NCBI GenBank assembly: GCA_036655755.1
Contig: JAVVPN010000004.1
Span: 7,053 to 71,052, forward strand
Direction of reading: 5' to 3'
Length of the DNA stretch: 64,000 nt
Source of the DNA: JAUNSR01 sp036655755
GTDB lineage: Bacteria > Bacteroidota > Bacteroidia > Bacteroidales > JAUNSR01
Position numbers and translations under genes: made by a program. Shown piece after piece: positions 9,321 through 18,250 of the stretch (positions within the stretch are counted from its first letter, which is position 1; every line of letters begins with the position of its first letter). Below the pieces are notes generated by a model that saw only the letters and a program-made list of their open reading frames with translations, did no database searches and was not told the origin of the DNA.

Positions 9321-9352
9321 AAAAAGAGATGCTTATTTTTTAAGCATCTCTT
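9321..9352. terminator. Bidirectional terminator overlapping the end of dnaA
   Basis: AGAGATGCTTA (9325-9335) pairs with TAAGCATCTCT (9341-9351), flanked by A and T runs. The stop codon of dnaA (9333-9335) lies inside the left arm. Confidence 0.75.
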
Positions 9353-10733
9353 CAATTTCTGTCAGATTCGAGCGGAAGGCCTTGTCGATATCAAGTAGTC
9401 CGCTTATATTTTTGCAAGCATGCAGTACCGTAGCGTGATCACGTTTCCCAATCATCTCCCCAATACGCGACAGAGAGAAGTCGGTGTATTTCTTCGATAA
9501 GTACATAGAAATCTGGCGTGCATGTACGATTTCACGTTTGCGTGATTTTGAGTTGATCTGTTTGTTGTCGATATTGAAATAACGGCAAACAGTTTCCTGA
9601 ATCGCCTCGATCGTAATTTGTTTTTTCTCAATATGTACGCTCGTGCTCAATACTCTTTCCGCAAGGTCAATGCTTATTTCACGATTAAAGATGGTTGAAT
9701 GTGCCATCAGCGAAACGATAATTCCCTCCAGGTCACGTACATTGTCTGTGACGTTACGTGCGATATAATCTACCACTTCCTTATTGATTGACAATCCATC
9801 ATGACGAATTTTATTTGTCAGGATAGAACGGCGCAGATCATAGTCCGGGCGTTCCAGTTCCGCTGTCAAACCCCATTTGAAACGGGTAAGCAAACGAGGT
9901 ACCATTCCCTGTAAAGATACGGGCGGACGGTCGGATGTCATTACCAGCTGTTTGCGGTTCTGGTGCAAATGGTTGAAAATGTGGAAGAATGTATTCTGGG
10001 TTTGTGTTTTGCCTGCAAACTCCTGAATGTCATCAATCAGCAATACGTCGATGCTTTGGTAGAAATTGATGAAATCGTTCACTGTATTATTTCGTACCGC
10101 ATCGGTATATTGTACCTGGAATAGGTGTGAGGTTACATATAGTACGCGCTTCGAAGGGTCTTGTTCTTTGATGCGGATGCCGATGGCATGCGCAAGATGG
10201 GTTTTTCCCACACCCGATTCTCCGTAAAGGAATAGTGGGTTGAAGGCCGTGTTCCCGGGGTTTTGAGCAATGGTTTCTCCCGCAGTACGCGCAAGTTTAT
10301 TGCTCAGACCTGAAAAATAATTTTCGAAGTTGTAGTTTTGGTTCAACTGTGAGTCAAGATCGGCATACTGTTGCTGCTTAAACGGATCTGCGTTTCTTGG
10401 GGTTTCTTTCTGAACCGGCTGAGGTGCAATTACATTTGGCTTGTTGGTTCCTTCGATTTCTACCGTAGATTTGGTCTGGTTTTCAACTACGACCTGATAC
10501 ATCAATTGCGTCCCCTCCCCAAATACCCTGTAAAGGGATTGACGAAGCAGACTCACATACTTTTCTTCCAGATATTCATAGAAGAAATGGGTAGGTACCT
10601 GAATAGTTAAAACTTTATTCTGGAAATGAAGCGGAACAATGGGAGTAAACCATGTTTTAAAAGCAGCCTCCGGTACATTGTCTTTGATTATATCAAGACA
10701 TTTTTTCCATAAAGTTACGAAATCGGAACTCAT
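9333..10733 (-). CDS. dnaA: Chromosomal replication initiator protein DnaA
   Basis: DnaA binds DnaA boxes, melts the origin and recruits the helicase. The open frame reaches back to 10859, but the start at 10733 (MSSDFVTLWKKCLDIIKDN) gives the normal 466-residue length and begins with the domain I helix that contacts helicase. The AAA+ domain has Walker A GESGVGKT (about 168-176) and Walker B VLLIDDIQ. The C-terminal helix-turn-helix with GEMIGKRDHATVLHACK is the DnaA-box-binding signature. Its final codons form part of the terminator hairpin. No clear TAnnTTTG box was found in the upstream gap. Confidence 0.97.
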   Translation of the reverse strand: MSSDFVTLWKKCLDIIKDNVPEAAFKTWFTPIVPLHFQNKVLTIQVPTHFFYEYLEEKYVSLLRQSLYRVFGEGTQLMYQVVVENQTKSTVEIEGTNKPNVIAPQPVQKETPRNADPFKQQQYADLDSQLNQNYNFENYFSGLSNKLARTAGETIAQNPGNTAFNPLFLYGESGVGKTHLAHAIGIRIKEQDPSKRVLYVTSHLFQVQYTDAVRNNTVNDFINFYQSIDVLLIDDIQEFAGKTQTQNTFFHIFNHLHQNRKQLVMTSDRPPVSLQGMVPRLLTRFKWGLTAELERPDYDLRRSILTNKIRHDGLSINKEVVDYIARNVTDNVRDLEGIIVSLMAHSTIFNREISIDLAERVLSTSVHIEKKQITIEAIQETVCRYFNIDNKQINSKSRKREIVHARQISMYLSKKYTDFSLSRIGEMIGKRDHATVLHACKNISGLLDIDKAFRSNLTEIEEMLKK

Positions 10734-11134
10734 TGCTAAAACCAAATTTTTCAAGTCATATAAATTGCACTGACAAAAATCACAAAAAACTTTCTTAAAA
10801 ACAAGTGCTATGTTTTCTTGCAATTCTCGAAGATTGTGTAAGTGTTTGAAAATCAGCAAATGTTAAATAACGTCTTCTTTGGAATGAGTTGTTTTATTGT
10901 GGTATTTAATATATTGTAAATCAATATTTTGACGAATGGTGTTTTACAACATTTCTGAAATATATAAAAGAATCTTTTTTTATTTATTCTCGTAGAATGG
11001 GGGTTGATTGAGCATTCCATCTTTTTAAGGAATGTTACAGGAGAAAGACTTGATTCTAAATAATGAGGTAAGTATTATTTAAGGGCTATTTGGTTCTGTT
11101 TTATTAAGAAATAAATATTAATTCTATTCTATGT
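10734..11134. other. Intergenic region upstream of dnaA, no gene seen
   Basis: About 400 bp of A/T-rich sequence between dnaA and the mlaD terminator. It contains weak inverted repeats (CATTCC/GGAATG at 11013-11034; TGTTTTACAACA near 10949) and probably the dnaA promoter. Nothing stronger was recognised. Confidence 0.4.
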
Positions 11135-11180
11135 AAAAAGCAAAAATGCTCCGGCTGTATTAGTCCGGAGCATTTTTGCT
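11135..11180 (-). terminator. Intrinsic terminator downstream of the mlaD-like gene
   Basis: AGCAAAAATGCTCCGG (11139-11154) pairs perfectly with CCGGAGCATTTTTGCT (11165-11180). On the minus strand it is followed by a T run. Confidence 0.85.
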
Positions 11181-11196
11181 TGTGTATAAATCTATT

Positions 11197-12090
11197 TTAT
11201 TTCTTTCCGAAAATTGAAAAATGCACATAGCGTTTTGGATTCGCTTTCAGGTCGATCACCAGTGAATCGGCATTACGCAATGTGTTATTCAGATTTTGAT
11301 ATACACCATCGCTGTTTAATAATAATCCAAGTGTATTGTCTTTCGATTTCATTTTATCCGTAATCTCTTTTACGTTGGCCAGTGTTCCGTTTACCGAACT
11401 AACCAATTCTTCAAAGTTGATCTCTTTTACATTCTGGCTGATTTCATTGAAATTTGCCGACATGGTTTTCAGATTTCCTACGATTACCGGAACATCGTTC
11501 TTCATCAGTTTATTCAAGCTGCGTGAGCTTGCTTCCAGTTCTGCTGTCATGCTGTTAACCTGTAGGAATGTTTCTTTTAATTTGGCATTTGCCACAAGAT
11601 CGTTTAATCCGTTAAGTATAGAATCAATCTTAGGGAGCATAACTTCCAGCTGAGGTACCATCTTTTCTGTCACGGTACCCATTAATCCGGCATCGTTAAT
11701 GCCCATCAATGTATCGCCAATAGCATGGTGGGCACCCACATACTGATTTAATTCTAATTCGATGGTAGCGGTTCCCAGAAGGTCTGCTTTGAGTATAGCC
11801 TTGCTGCCTGCCGGTACTTTCAGTTTTTTGTCCAGGCTCATCTCTACGATTACATTTCCCGGATCGGTATAATCATATTCGATGCTGCGAATCAGTCCCA
11901 CTTTAAAGCCGTCAATAAATACAGGAGACGAAACGGCCAATCCGGTAACATTCTTATATTTCGCATAGAAATAATTTTCCGGTTTGAAGATATTGACTCC
12001 TTTAAGATAGTCGATTCCGAAGAAAAGAATCAATGCACAGATAATTGTTGTCAACCCGATTTTAAATTCCTTACTAATTAATTTTTTCAT
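11197..12090 (-). CDS. mlaD: MlaD/MCE-family lipid-transport substrate-binding protein
   Basis: This is a 297-residue, inner-membrane-anchored periplasmic MCE protein. The family forms hexameric rings that ferry phospholipids between inner and outer membranes with an ABC transporter. One N-terminal membrane helix (about 11-27, FKIGLTTIICALILFFGIDYL) is followed by the MCE domain (about 38-115, with SPVFIDGFKVGLIRSI). A helical C-terminal part (about 140-270) is rich in Asn/Leu heptad-like spacing. The ATPase and permease genes are not in this window. Directly upstream of the ATG lies a copy of the dispersed structured element (12111-12196). Confidence 0.85.
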   Translation of the reverse strand: MKKLISKEFKIGLTTIICALILFFGIDYLKGVNIFKPENYFYAKYKNVTGLAVSSPVFIDGFKVGLIRSIEYDYTDPGNVIVEMSLDKKLKVPAGSKAILKADLLGTATIELELNQYVGAHHAIGDTLMGINDAGLMGTVTEKMVPQLEVMLPKIDSILNGLNDLVANAKLKETFLQVNSMTAELEASSRSLNKLMKNDVPVIVGNLKTMSANFNEISQNVKEINFEELVSSVNGTLANVKEITDKMKSKDNTLGLLLNSDGVYQNLNNTLRNADSLVIDLKANPKRYVHFSIFGKK

Positions 12091-12110
12091 TTATATATAA
12101 TTCTATTTTT

Positions 12111-12196
12111 AACATCAAGGTATAAATGCGCCATTTATATACTGTATGTTGGGTATCTCAACTTTAGGTGAGTTATGGCGATTTCATTTATATAGA
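12111..12196 (-). repeat. Dispersed structured element, copy A (upstream of mlaD)
   Basis: On the plus strand TATAAATG-CGCCAT (12121-12134) pairs with ATGGCG-(ATTT)-CATTTATA (12175-12192), enclosing a small hairpin CTCA...TGAG (12157-12172). Related copies lie at 28795-28876 and 51945-51998. All three end 17-24 bp before the start codon of a minus-strand gene. Confidence 0.7.
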
Positions 12197-12208
12197 ACTT
12201 ATTTTTTT

Positions 12209-12240
12209 ACATCAAGGCATAAATGCGCCGTTTATATACC
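12209..12240 (-). repeat. Partial duplication of the copy A left arm
   Basis: ACATCAAGGCATAAATGCGC and the following CGTTTATATACC repeat the start of copy A (12112-12143) with three differences. The rest of the element is not duplicated. Confidence 0.6.
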
Positions 12241-12372
12241 TTTATAAAACAGAGCCTACTTATTTTTTTGCAGAGCAATAAATGGTTCAGGCTATTTTTA
12301 ATTTACTACAAAGTAACGATTTTTTTCTGTAAGCAGTATGCATTTGGCATTTTAAAGTACCAATTCCTGCCA

Positions 12373-13536
12373 TCAACGGGCAATTCTTTTACCATCTTGA
12401 AAGCGTATGACAAAGGCATCTTTGAATTTTCCCCGCACTTGCCGCTGTATGCGCGTAATTTCGTTAAAATCGGTGGTTGAGCCGTATGTAAAGCGATAGG
12501 TGCCTTTTTCAACATAATAATCAACCGGCCACAATCCTTTTAGCTGTGGAGCGCCTTTGGTCAATTTTTTATGATATGACAGAAACTGTACGCGATACTC
12601 TATTTTGCCTTTCGGATTACTTTTGGTCGATTTCGTTTCGGTAATTTTCCGATCTGTCTGCTGTTTGTTCGTATTTGTGCTCGTATTGCTCTTGGGAGTG
12701 CTCTTCGGAGTTTCTGTTTCCCTATAAGCCGGCTGAGCTACCGCGGTTACCCCGTTGTGGCGGTCGTAAGCCTCCTTATACGAGTTGAATCCATGATAAA
12801 TAGCGGCGGAAATTTTGTTTCTGCCTTCTGCTGATGCCAGGTATTTTTCCTCATTACGATTTGATAAAAAGCCTGTTTCTACTAAAACAGCAGGCATGCT
12901 TGCTGTTTTCAGTACCAGATAAGGCGCCTGCCGCACTTGGCGGTCATGTCTTTTTGCCCGTGTTCTGAATTCTGTCTGAATCAGTGACGCTAGTTGGATG
13001 CTTTGCGTCTGGTGGGTGCCCTGCAATGTTTCAAACATGATATACGACTCTGCGCTATTCGGGTCGAATCCTTGATAACGGGTCTGATAATCATCCTCCA
13101 GTAAGATTACCGCATTTTCACGTTTTGCCACCTCGAGGTTCTCGTCTGTTTTAGCCGTACCGAGCGTAAACGTTCCGGTACCGTAAGCACTGGCCGCGTT
13201 TTTAGCAGGTACCGCGTCTGCATGAATTGAGATAAACAGATCCGCTTTATGCTTGTTGGCGATTTCGGTACGCTGAATCAAGGGTACGAAGATGTCTGTC
13301 TTGCGGGTATATACCACTTTTACATCTTTGTGATTCGCTTCAATCAGCTGCCCTAACTTTAAAGCGACCGCCAGATTTACGGTTTTCTCTTTGGTTCCTC
13401 CGGCTCCGATACAACCCGGGTCTTTTCCGCCATGGCCCGGATCCAGTACGATTGTAAATGTCTTGGCAGAGACTTCAGATGCCGGAAATACCAGGCAGCA
13501 ATAAAGTAGTATGAATAATAAATAATGTTTACCCAT
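12373..13536 (-). CDS. Exported N-acetylmuramoyl-L-alanine amidase with C-terminal SPOR-like domain
   Basis: This is a 387-residue periplasmic zinc amidase (Amidase_3 type) that cleaves the peptide stem from peptidoglycan, usually during cell separation. A signal peptide (residues 1-24, MGKHYLLFILLYCCLVFPAS) precedes the catalytic domain with LDPGHGGKDPGC (zinc His), the Glu in the following TKEKTVNLA segment, ISIHADA and VLVETGFLSN. A Ser/Thr/Lys-rich linker (about 272-312) leads to a C-terminal module (YRVQFLSYHKK... to the end) resembling a SPOR domain, which binds denuded septal glycan strands. The 282-bp gap to mlaD carries copy A of the repeat, so the two genes may not form one transcript. 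Confidence 0.92.
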   Translation of the reverse strand: MGKHYLLFILLYCCLVFPASEVSAKTFTIVLDPGHGGKDPGCIGAGGTKEKTVNLAVALKLGQLIEANHKDVKVVYTRKTDIFVPLIQRTEIANKHKADLFISIHADAVPAKNAASAYGTGTFTLGTAKTDENLEVAKRENAVILLEDDYQTRYQGFDPNSAESYIMFETLQGTHQTQSIQLASLIQTEFRTRAKRHDRQVRQAPYLVLKTASMPAVLVETGFLSNRNEEKYLASAEGRNKISAAIYHGFNSYKEAYDRHNGVTAVAQPAYRETETPKSTPKSNTSTNTNKQQTDRKITETKSTKSNPKGKIEYRVQFLSYHKKLTKGAPQLKGLWPVDYYVEKGTYRFTYGSTTDFNEITRIQRQVRGKFKDAFVIRFQDGKRIAR

Positions 13537-13640
13537 AGGTTATAATATGATTAAATTTTCATATCGGTTTTAAAGGCTGATAATCAGCGGATGTGAGGGG
13601 GTGGTTGCGTTCTGACTTTTTGTTTTTAAATACTCTCAAG

Positions 13641-13648
13641 CAAAATTA
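13641..13648 (-). promoter_or_regulatory. Candidate -7 element (TAATTTTG) for the amidase gene
   Basis: TAATTTTG on the minus strand fits TAnnTTTG and lies about 105 bp upstream of the amidase ATG. Confidence 0.35.
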
Positions 13649-13695
13649 ATATATAATACATGAATTAAATTGTCTAAAAACTAAATTTATTAGTT

Positions 13696-13720
13696 TTTAA
13701 GGGCATTTCATCCCCTTAAA
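13696..13720. repeat. Small inverted repeat upstream of aroE
   Basis: TTTAAGGG (13696-13703) pairs with CCCTTAAA (13713-13720) about 40 bp before the aroE ATG. No T run follows directly, so it is more likely an operator or 5'-UTR fold than a terminator. Confidence 0.4.
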
Positions 13721-13757
13721 TCCTTATTTTTGAGCCTTTCTGATAATATTTGTAGAT

Positions 13758-14513
13758 ATGAAGACTTATGGCTTGCTGGGGCATCCGCTTACTCATTCCT
13801 TTTCAAAAGGTTATTTTACAGACAAATTTAACAACGAGCAAATTGATGCCTGTTATCTTAATTTTGATCTCCCGGATCTTTCCGGCTTCTTAGCGTTGTT
13901 TGACGAACATCCGGAGCTGGCAGGCATGAACGTGACAATTCCTTATAAGCAGCAGGTAATCCCTTTTCTGGATGCGCTCGATCCCGAAGCTGAAGCGATG
14001 GGCGCTGTAAATGTGATTCGCGTAACGTATGAAAACGGCCGCCGCAAACTCACCGGCTATAATTCCGATTACAAAGGTTTTGCCGACTCCATAAGTCCAC
14101 TGTTACCCGCCGAAGATGGATTGAAGGCATTGGTGCTCGGTACGGGTGGGGCGAGCAAGGCGGTGGTGTATGCGTTGCAAAAAGCGGGTATTCAGACAAC
14201 TTATGTTTCGCGCCAACCTGTTGAATCGGGTTTTACCTACGCCGATCTTACTCCCGCATTGTTGGGCGATTATCGTATTATTGTAAACACGTCGCCGGTC
14301 GGAATGTATCCGCATGTAAACGAAAAGCCGTTACTCCCTTATGATGGAATAACGGCCTCACATATTTGTTATGATTTGATTTATAATCCTGAAGAAACCG
14401 AATTTCTCGCAGAAGCCCGTCGGAGAGGGGCTGTTACCTGCAACGGTAGCCGGATGCTCGAAGGACAGGCTCTCGAAGCCTGGCGCATCTGGAATCTGCC
14501 GGATGGATTATAA
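13758..14513 (+). CDS. aroE: Shikimate 5-dehydrogenase
   Basis: It reduces 3-dehydroshikimate to shikimate with NADPH in the aromatic amino-acid pathway. The 251-residue protein opens with YGLLGHPLTHSFSKGYF (shikimate-binding Ser-x-Ser region). It continues with GMNVTIPYKQQVIPFLD (catalytic Lys), the NADPH-binding loop LGTGGASKAVVYAL and NTSPVGMYP. It is convergent with cdsA, and the two stop codons overlap in the palindrome TTATAA (14508-14513). Confidence 0.95.
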   Translation: MKTYGLLGHPLTHSFSKGYFTDKFNNEQIDACYLNFDLPDLSGFLALFDEHPELAGMNVTIPYKQQVIPFLDALDPEAEAMGAVNVIRVTYENGRRKLTGYNSDYKGFADSISPLLPAEDGLKALVLGTGGASKAVVYALQKAGIQTTYVSRQPVESGFTYADLTPALLGDYRIIVNTSPVGMYPHVNEKPLLPYDGITASHICYDLIYNPEETEFLAEARRRGAVTCNGSRMLEGQALEAWRIWNLPDGL

Positions 14514-15323
14514 CTTCAATAATTCGAGATAAATCAGGGCTGCCGGACAAGCCAGCAACACGCTGTCGAAACGGTCGAGCATACCACCGTGTCCCGGCAG
14601 CATATTTCCTGAATCTTTTACGCCGATTGTACGTTTCATAAGTGACTCGGTCAAATCACCCCATGTAGAAAATACCGCTACGATAGCGCCGAAGCCAATC
14701 CATTCGATCGTGCTCAGATCGGCTGAGAACAATGAAAATACATATCCTCCGATCATCGCGAAGCAGATGCCTCCCCAAAATCCTTCCCATGACTTTTTCG
14801 GCGAGATGCGTTCAAACAAACGACGTTTACCGATTCGGCTTCCTACAAGGTAAGCTCCGGTATCATTCAGCCAGATCGAAACAACCAGTCCCAACAACAA
14901 AATAGGGTCGTACATTCCGTATTGGAATCCGATCAGATTTAACAGCGCGAACGGTAGTGCGATATATGCCTGTCCCATCAGGATGTAAGCCCAGTTGCGA
15001 AGCGGAGTTTCTCTTTTTCCGTACAATTCGGATATCCATACGAAAATCAGATAAGCCAGGTAGATTAATAAAGTCTGTACCGGAAACTTATTCATGGCAA
15101 TTCCCGCCAACGAAAGAAACAGAATCACTCCCCCCGTTACTTGGGCCGGAATCCGGATTTTTACTCCCTGGTGGCGGTTCATGAGTTGATAAAACTCTAT
15201 CAGTATCAATGCCGCAATTAAAGTGAAGAGTCCGATAAATGCATACGGACTTAATAAGATGGCTCCTACAATAACCAGAACGAAAATCACCCCTGTAAGG
15301 GCGCGGGTTGCCAGATTGCTCAA
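14508..15323 (-). CDS. cdsA: Phosphatidate cytidylyltransferase
   Basis: This integral membrane enzyme makes CDP-diacylglycerol, the branch point of phospholipid synthesis. The 271-residue protein has about eight hydrophobic segments. It ends with the family signature SLMKRTIGVKDSGNMLPGHGG followed by MLDRFDS (metal-binding Asp). The apparent start is TTG at 15323 (MSNLATRALTGVIFV); no suitable ATG lies nearby. A terminator separates it from ftsH upstream and a good -7 box lies at 15375, so it is probably its own transcript. Confidence 0.93.
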   Translation of the reverse strand: MSNLATRALTGVIFVLVIVGAILLSPYAFIGLFTLIAALILIEFYQLMNRHQGVKIRIPAQVTGGVILFLSLAGIAMNKFPVQTLLIYLAYLIFVWISELYGKRETPLRNWAYILMGQAYIALPFALLNLIGFQYGMYDPILLLGLVVSIWLNDTGAYLVGSRIGKRRLFERISPKKSWEGFWGGICFAMIGGYVFSLFSADLSTIEWIGFGAIVAVFSTWGDLTESLMKRTIGVKDSGNMLPGHGGMLDRFDSVLLACPAALIYLELLKL

Positions 15324-15374
15324 AATATAAATTTTAGTAAGTTATTAACCAAAATGTGTTGTCACATCTATAAG

Positions 15375-15382
15375 CAAAGATA
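15375..15382 (-). promoter_or_regulatory. Candidate -7 element (TATCTTTG) for cdsA
   Basis: TATCTTTG on the minus strand fits TAnnTTTG well, about 52 bp before the cdsA start and downstream of the ftsH terminator. Confidence 0.45.
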
Positions 15383-15428
15383 GAAAAAACACTTTAATGA
15401 CGAAATAGAAAGTAGCGCCTATATCTAT

Positions 15429-15462
15429 CAAAAAAGGTCTGTACCGTTAAAGTACAGACCTT
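15429..15462 (-). terminator. Intrinsic terminator of the rsfS-ftsH transcript
   Basis: On the minus strand an 11-bp perfect stem AAGGTCTGTAC/GTACAGACCTT with a 7-nt loop is followed by TTTT. Confidence 0.85.
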
Positions 15463-15491
15463 CTTTTTATCTTGGTAAGGCTTCTTTATCC

Positions 15492-17609
15492 TTATTTCTG
15501 AGCAGGGGTTGTTTCCGTATTCACTACAACCGTTGTTTCCATTTCTGCGACTTCCGGTGCTCCTGTCGTTTCCGTTTCAGGATTAACCGTAGGTTCGGTT
15601 GTTGTTTCAGTCGGAGCAGCTTCTTTTGCCGCTGCATTCGCTGTGGTCTGAGCAAGTTTTTTCTTCTCCTCGTCCGCCAGCAATACTTCCGAACGTGAAA
15701 TCCATGGACGTTTACCGAAAATCTGGATTAAGTCGTCAGTAAAGATTACTTCTCTTTCAAACAGTAGGGTAGTCAGCTTCTGATGACCGTCTGCCTGTTT
15801 GCGTAAAATGCTTTTCGCACGTTCATATTGTTCCGCAATCACCAGTTGTACCTCTTCGTCAATAATCTGAGCTGTATTGTCGCTATACGGTTTTGTAAAA
15901 CCATATTCCTGACCGCTCGAATCGTAGTAAGAAAGGTTTGGCAATTTTTCGCTCATCCCGTAATACGCGATAATCGCATACGCTTGTTTGGTTACACGCT
16001 CAAGGTCGTTGGCGGCTCCACTTGAAATATGCCCCAGGAACACCTCTTCGGCAGCACGGCCTCCCAGTGTGGTACATAATTCATCAAGCATTTGCTGTTT
16101 GGTGGTGATTTGTCGCTCTTCCGGCATATACCATGCGGCCCCCAAGGCGCGTCCGCGAGGTACGATCGTTACTTTTACCAATGGAGCGGCATGCTCAAGA
16201 AACCAACTTACAGTAGCATGTCCCGCTTCGTGAGTGGCGATCGAACGCTTTTCCTCGCTGGTCATGATCATTGTTTTCTTTTCCAATCCTCCGATGATAC
16301 GGTCTACCGCATCATTGAAATCTTGCTTTTCCACCTGTTTTTTACCGTGGCGTGCCGCGATCAGCGCAGCTTCATTACAAACGTTCGCAATATCCGCCCC
16401 CGAGAATCCCGGAGTCTGACGAGCCAGCATTTCGATATCTACCGATTCGTCGATGCGAATCTTATGCAGATGCACACGGAAAATATCTTTACGTTCGTTT
16501 AAGTCGGGCAGATCCACATAGATCTGACGGTCGAAACGCCCCGCACGCAACAACGCTTTATCCAGAATATCCGCACGGTTGGTTGCGGCAAGGATAATCA
16601 CACCACTGTTCGATCCGAATCCGTCCATCTCGGTAAGGAGCTGATTCAGCGTATTCTCACGCTCATCGTTCGAACCCATGTTCGGGTTTTTTCCGCGAGC
16701 GCGTCCTACCGCGTCGATCTCATCGATAAAGACGATACATGGCGCTTTTTCTTTTGCCTGACGGAACAAATCCCGTACGCGTGAAGCACCCACACCAACG
16801 AACATTTCAACGAAGTCAGAACCCGAAAGCGACATGAACGGTACGTTTGCCTCACCTGCCACTGCTTTCGCCAACAAGGTTTTACCTGTTCCCGGAGGGC
16901 CTACCAAAAGGGCTCCTTTCGGAATCTTACCTCCAAGGTCGGTGTATTTTGATGGGTTTTTAAGAAACTCTACAATCTCTTCTACCTCTTGCTTCGCTTC
17001 AGATAAACCGGCAACATCCTTGAATGTTACCATATCACCGCTGTCTTTGTCAAAAATCTGCGCTTTCGATTTGCCGACGTTAAATACATTTCCGCCGCCT
17101 CCGCCTCCCTGGCCCGACATGCGGCGCATCAGGAAGAACCAGAATCCGATAAATAACAGAATCGGACCGAAAGTCCATATCAGATCTGAGAAATCACTGC
17201 TTTTTTCATAACGGACATCAGCCGTGAAATTATTGTCAGCACGCCATTTGTCAACCGAATCTGAAAATTTATCAGCCGACGGGATGCTTACGGTTATCAT
17301 CGGGTTTTTTCCAATCTTTTCTTGCTTTGTATGAAAAACCTGCTGAGCGGCGCTATCGGTCAGATACGCCTCGATCAGGTCTTTGTTGGTTATGACAACA
17401 ACTTTTTCAACGCCGCCACTCTTCGCTATTTTCTCGAACTCGGTAAAACCAACTTCTTTACTCATAGAATTATCATTAAGCATATATAAGCCAATCAGCA
17501 AAATGCCAATGATCGAGTACATCCAATAGAGATTGAACTTAAAGAATTTTGGTTTTTTTCCGCCCGAATTGGAATTACCAGAGAGCGGGTTTTGATTTTT
17601 GTTCTCCAT
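15492..17609 (-). CDS. ftsH: ATP-dependent zinc metalloprotease FtsH
   Basis: A membrane-anchored AAA+ protease that degrades unassembled membrane proteins and regulators. The 705-residue chain has two membrane helices (about 28-45 and 149-165) around a periplasmic domain. A glycine-rich stretch follows, then the AAA domain with Walker A GPPGTGKT (about 237), Walker B CIVFIDEIDAVG and the SRH region RPGRFDRQI-type sequence (RAGRFDRQIYVDLP). The protease domain has HEAGH (about 456). The C-terminal ~45 residues are a low-complexity Thr/Glu/Pro/Ala tail. It follows rsfS by 50 bp, so the two are probably cotranscribed. Confidence 0.97.
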   Translation of the reverse strand: MENKNQNPLSGNSNSGGKKPKFFKFNLYWMYSIIGILLIGLYMLNDNSMSKEVGFTEFEKIAKSGGVEKVVVITNKDLIEAYLTDSAAQQVFHTKQEKIGKNPMITVSIPSADKFSDSVDKWRADNNFTADVRYEKSSDFSDLIWTFGPILLFIGFWFFLMRRMSGQGGGGGGNVFNVGKSKAQIFDKDSGDMVTFKDVAGLSEAKQEVEEIVEFLKNPSKYTDLGGKIPKGALLVGPPGTGKTLLAKAVAGEANVPFMSLSGSDFVEMFVGVGASRVRDLFRQAKEKAPCIVFIDEIDAVGRARGKNPNMGSNDERENTLNQLLTEMDGFGSNSGVIILAATNRADILDKALLRAGRFDRQIYVDLPDLNERKDIFRVHLHKIRIDESVDIEMLARQTPGFSGADIANVCNEAALIAARHGKKQVEKQDFNDAVDRIIGGLEKKTMIMTSEEKRSIATHEAGHATVSWFLEHAAPLVKVTIVPRGRALGAAWYMPEERQITTKQQMLDELCTTLGGRAAEEVFLGHISSGAANDLERVTKQAYAIIAYYGMSEKLPNLSYYDSSGQEYGFTKPYSDNTAQIIDEEVQLVIAEQYERAKSILRKQADGHQKLTTLLFEREVIFTDDLIQIFGKRPWISRSEVLLADEEKKKLAQTTANAAAKEAAPTETTTEPTVNPETETTGAPEVAEMETTVVVNTETTPAQK

Positions 17610-17659
17610 AGATCATTCGTTATGTGAATTCATTTTTTTGTTAAGTTGTTTTCCGGATT

Positions 17660-18013
17660 TTAATCAAGATCCGGTATCTCTGTCAGGTGTGCGTCTGCCC
17701 AAAGTTGTTCAAGCTTATAAAACTCGCGTACTTCCGGCAAGAATACGTGTACAATCGTATCACCATAATCCACCGCAATCCACTGGGAGTTTTTAAAGCC
17801 ATCATAAGCATACGGACGCATTCCTTCTTCTTCACGCACATAGTCGATCATATTATCGGCAATGCTGTTTACCTGCGTGGTTGATGTTCCCTGACAAATA
17901 ATAAAATATCGGAAGCTCGCCTCTTCAATTTCACTCATATCCACCACTACGATGTTTTTCGCTTTTTTTTCTTGTAAACCTTCAACTATTTTCCGGATTC
18001 TATCTTCTCTCAT
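17660..18013 (-). CDS. rsfS: Ribosomal silencing factor RsfS
   Basis: RsfS binds ribosomal protein L14 and blocks subunit joining when nutrients are short. The 117-residue protein matches family length and shows the conserved core KNIVVVDMSEIEEASFRYFI, then DGFKNSQWIAVDYGDTIVHVF and the C-terminal YKLEQLWADA. It is the first gene of a likely rsfS-ftsH transcript, with a TATATTTG box at 18041-18048. Confidence 0.95.
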   Translation of the reverse strand: MREDRIRKIVEGLQEKKAKNIVVVDMSEIEEASFRYFIICQGTSTTQVNSIADNMIDYVREEEGMRPYAYDGFKNSQWIAVDYGDTIVHVFLPEVREFYKLEQLWADAHLTEIPDLD

Positions 18014-18040
18014 TTATGGGATGTTAATGATATTAATTCG

Positions 18041-18048
18041 CAAATATA
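18041..18048 (-). promoter_or_regulatory. Candidate -7 element (TATATTTG) for rsfS-ftsH
   Basis: TATATTTG on the minus strand fits TAnnTTTG and lies 28 bp upstream of the rsfS ATG. Confidence 0.45.
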
Positions 18049-18216
18049 ACGTGAAAACCGACACTCCGAACGTTAATCTTCTGAATAATTACTTTTTTAT
18101 TTAAAACAGTTTATCTATTTTTTTGTTCTGCCCGTATTCATCTTTTGGCTTAACCGATTGAGGATTTGACAGAATATCTTGACGGCCGGATATTCTGTTG
18201 CGAGCGATTATTTTTT

Positions 18217-18224
18217 TATCTTTG
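18217..18224 (+). promoter_or_regulatory. Candidate -7 element (TATCTTTG) for the DUF3127 gene
   Basis: TATCTTTG fits TAnnTTTG and lies 27 bp upstream of the chosen ATG at 18251. This supports that start over the upstream in-frame ATG at 18179. Confidence 0.45.
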
Positions 18225-18250
18225 CACGAAGATATAAATCAAACGCTATT

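Noticed and set aside
10734..10859. N-terminal extension of dnaA to 10859
   Set aside because: The 42 extra residues are not DnaA-like, while the ATG at 10733 gives the standard domain I start.
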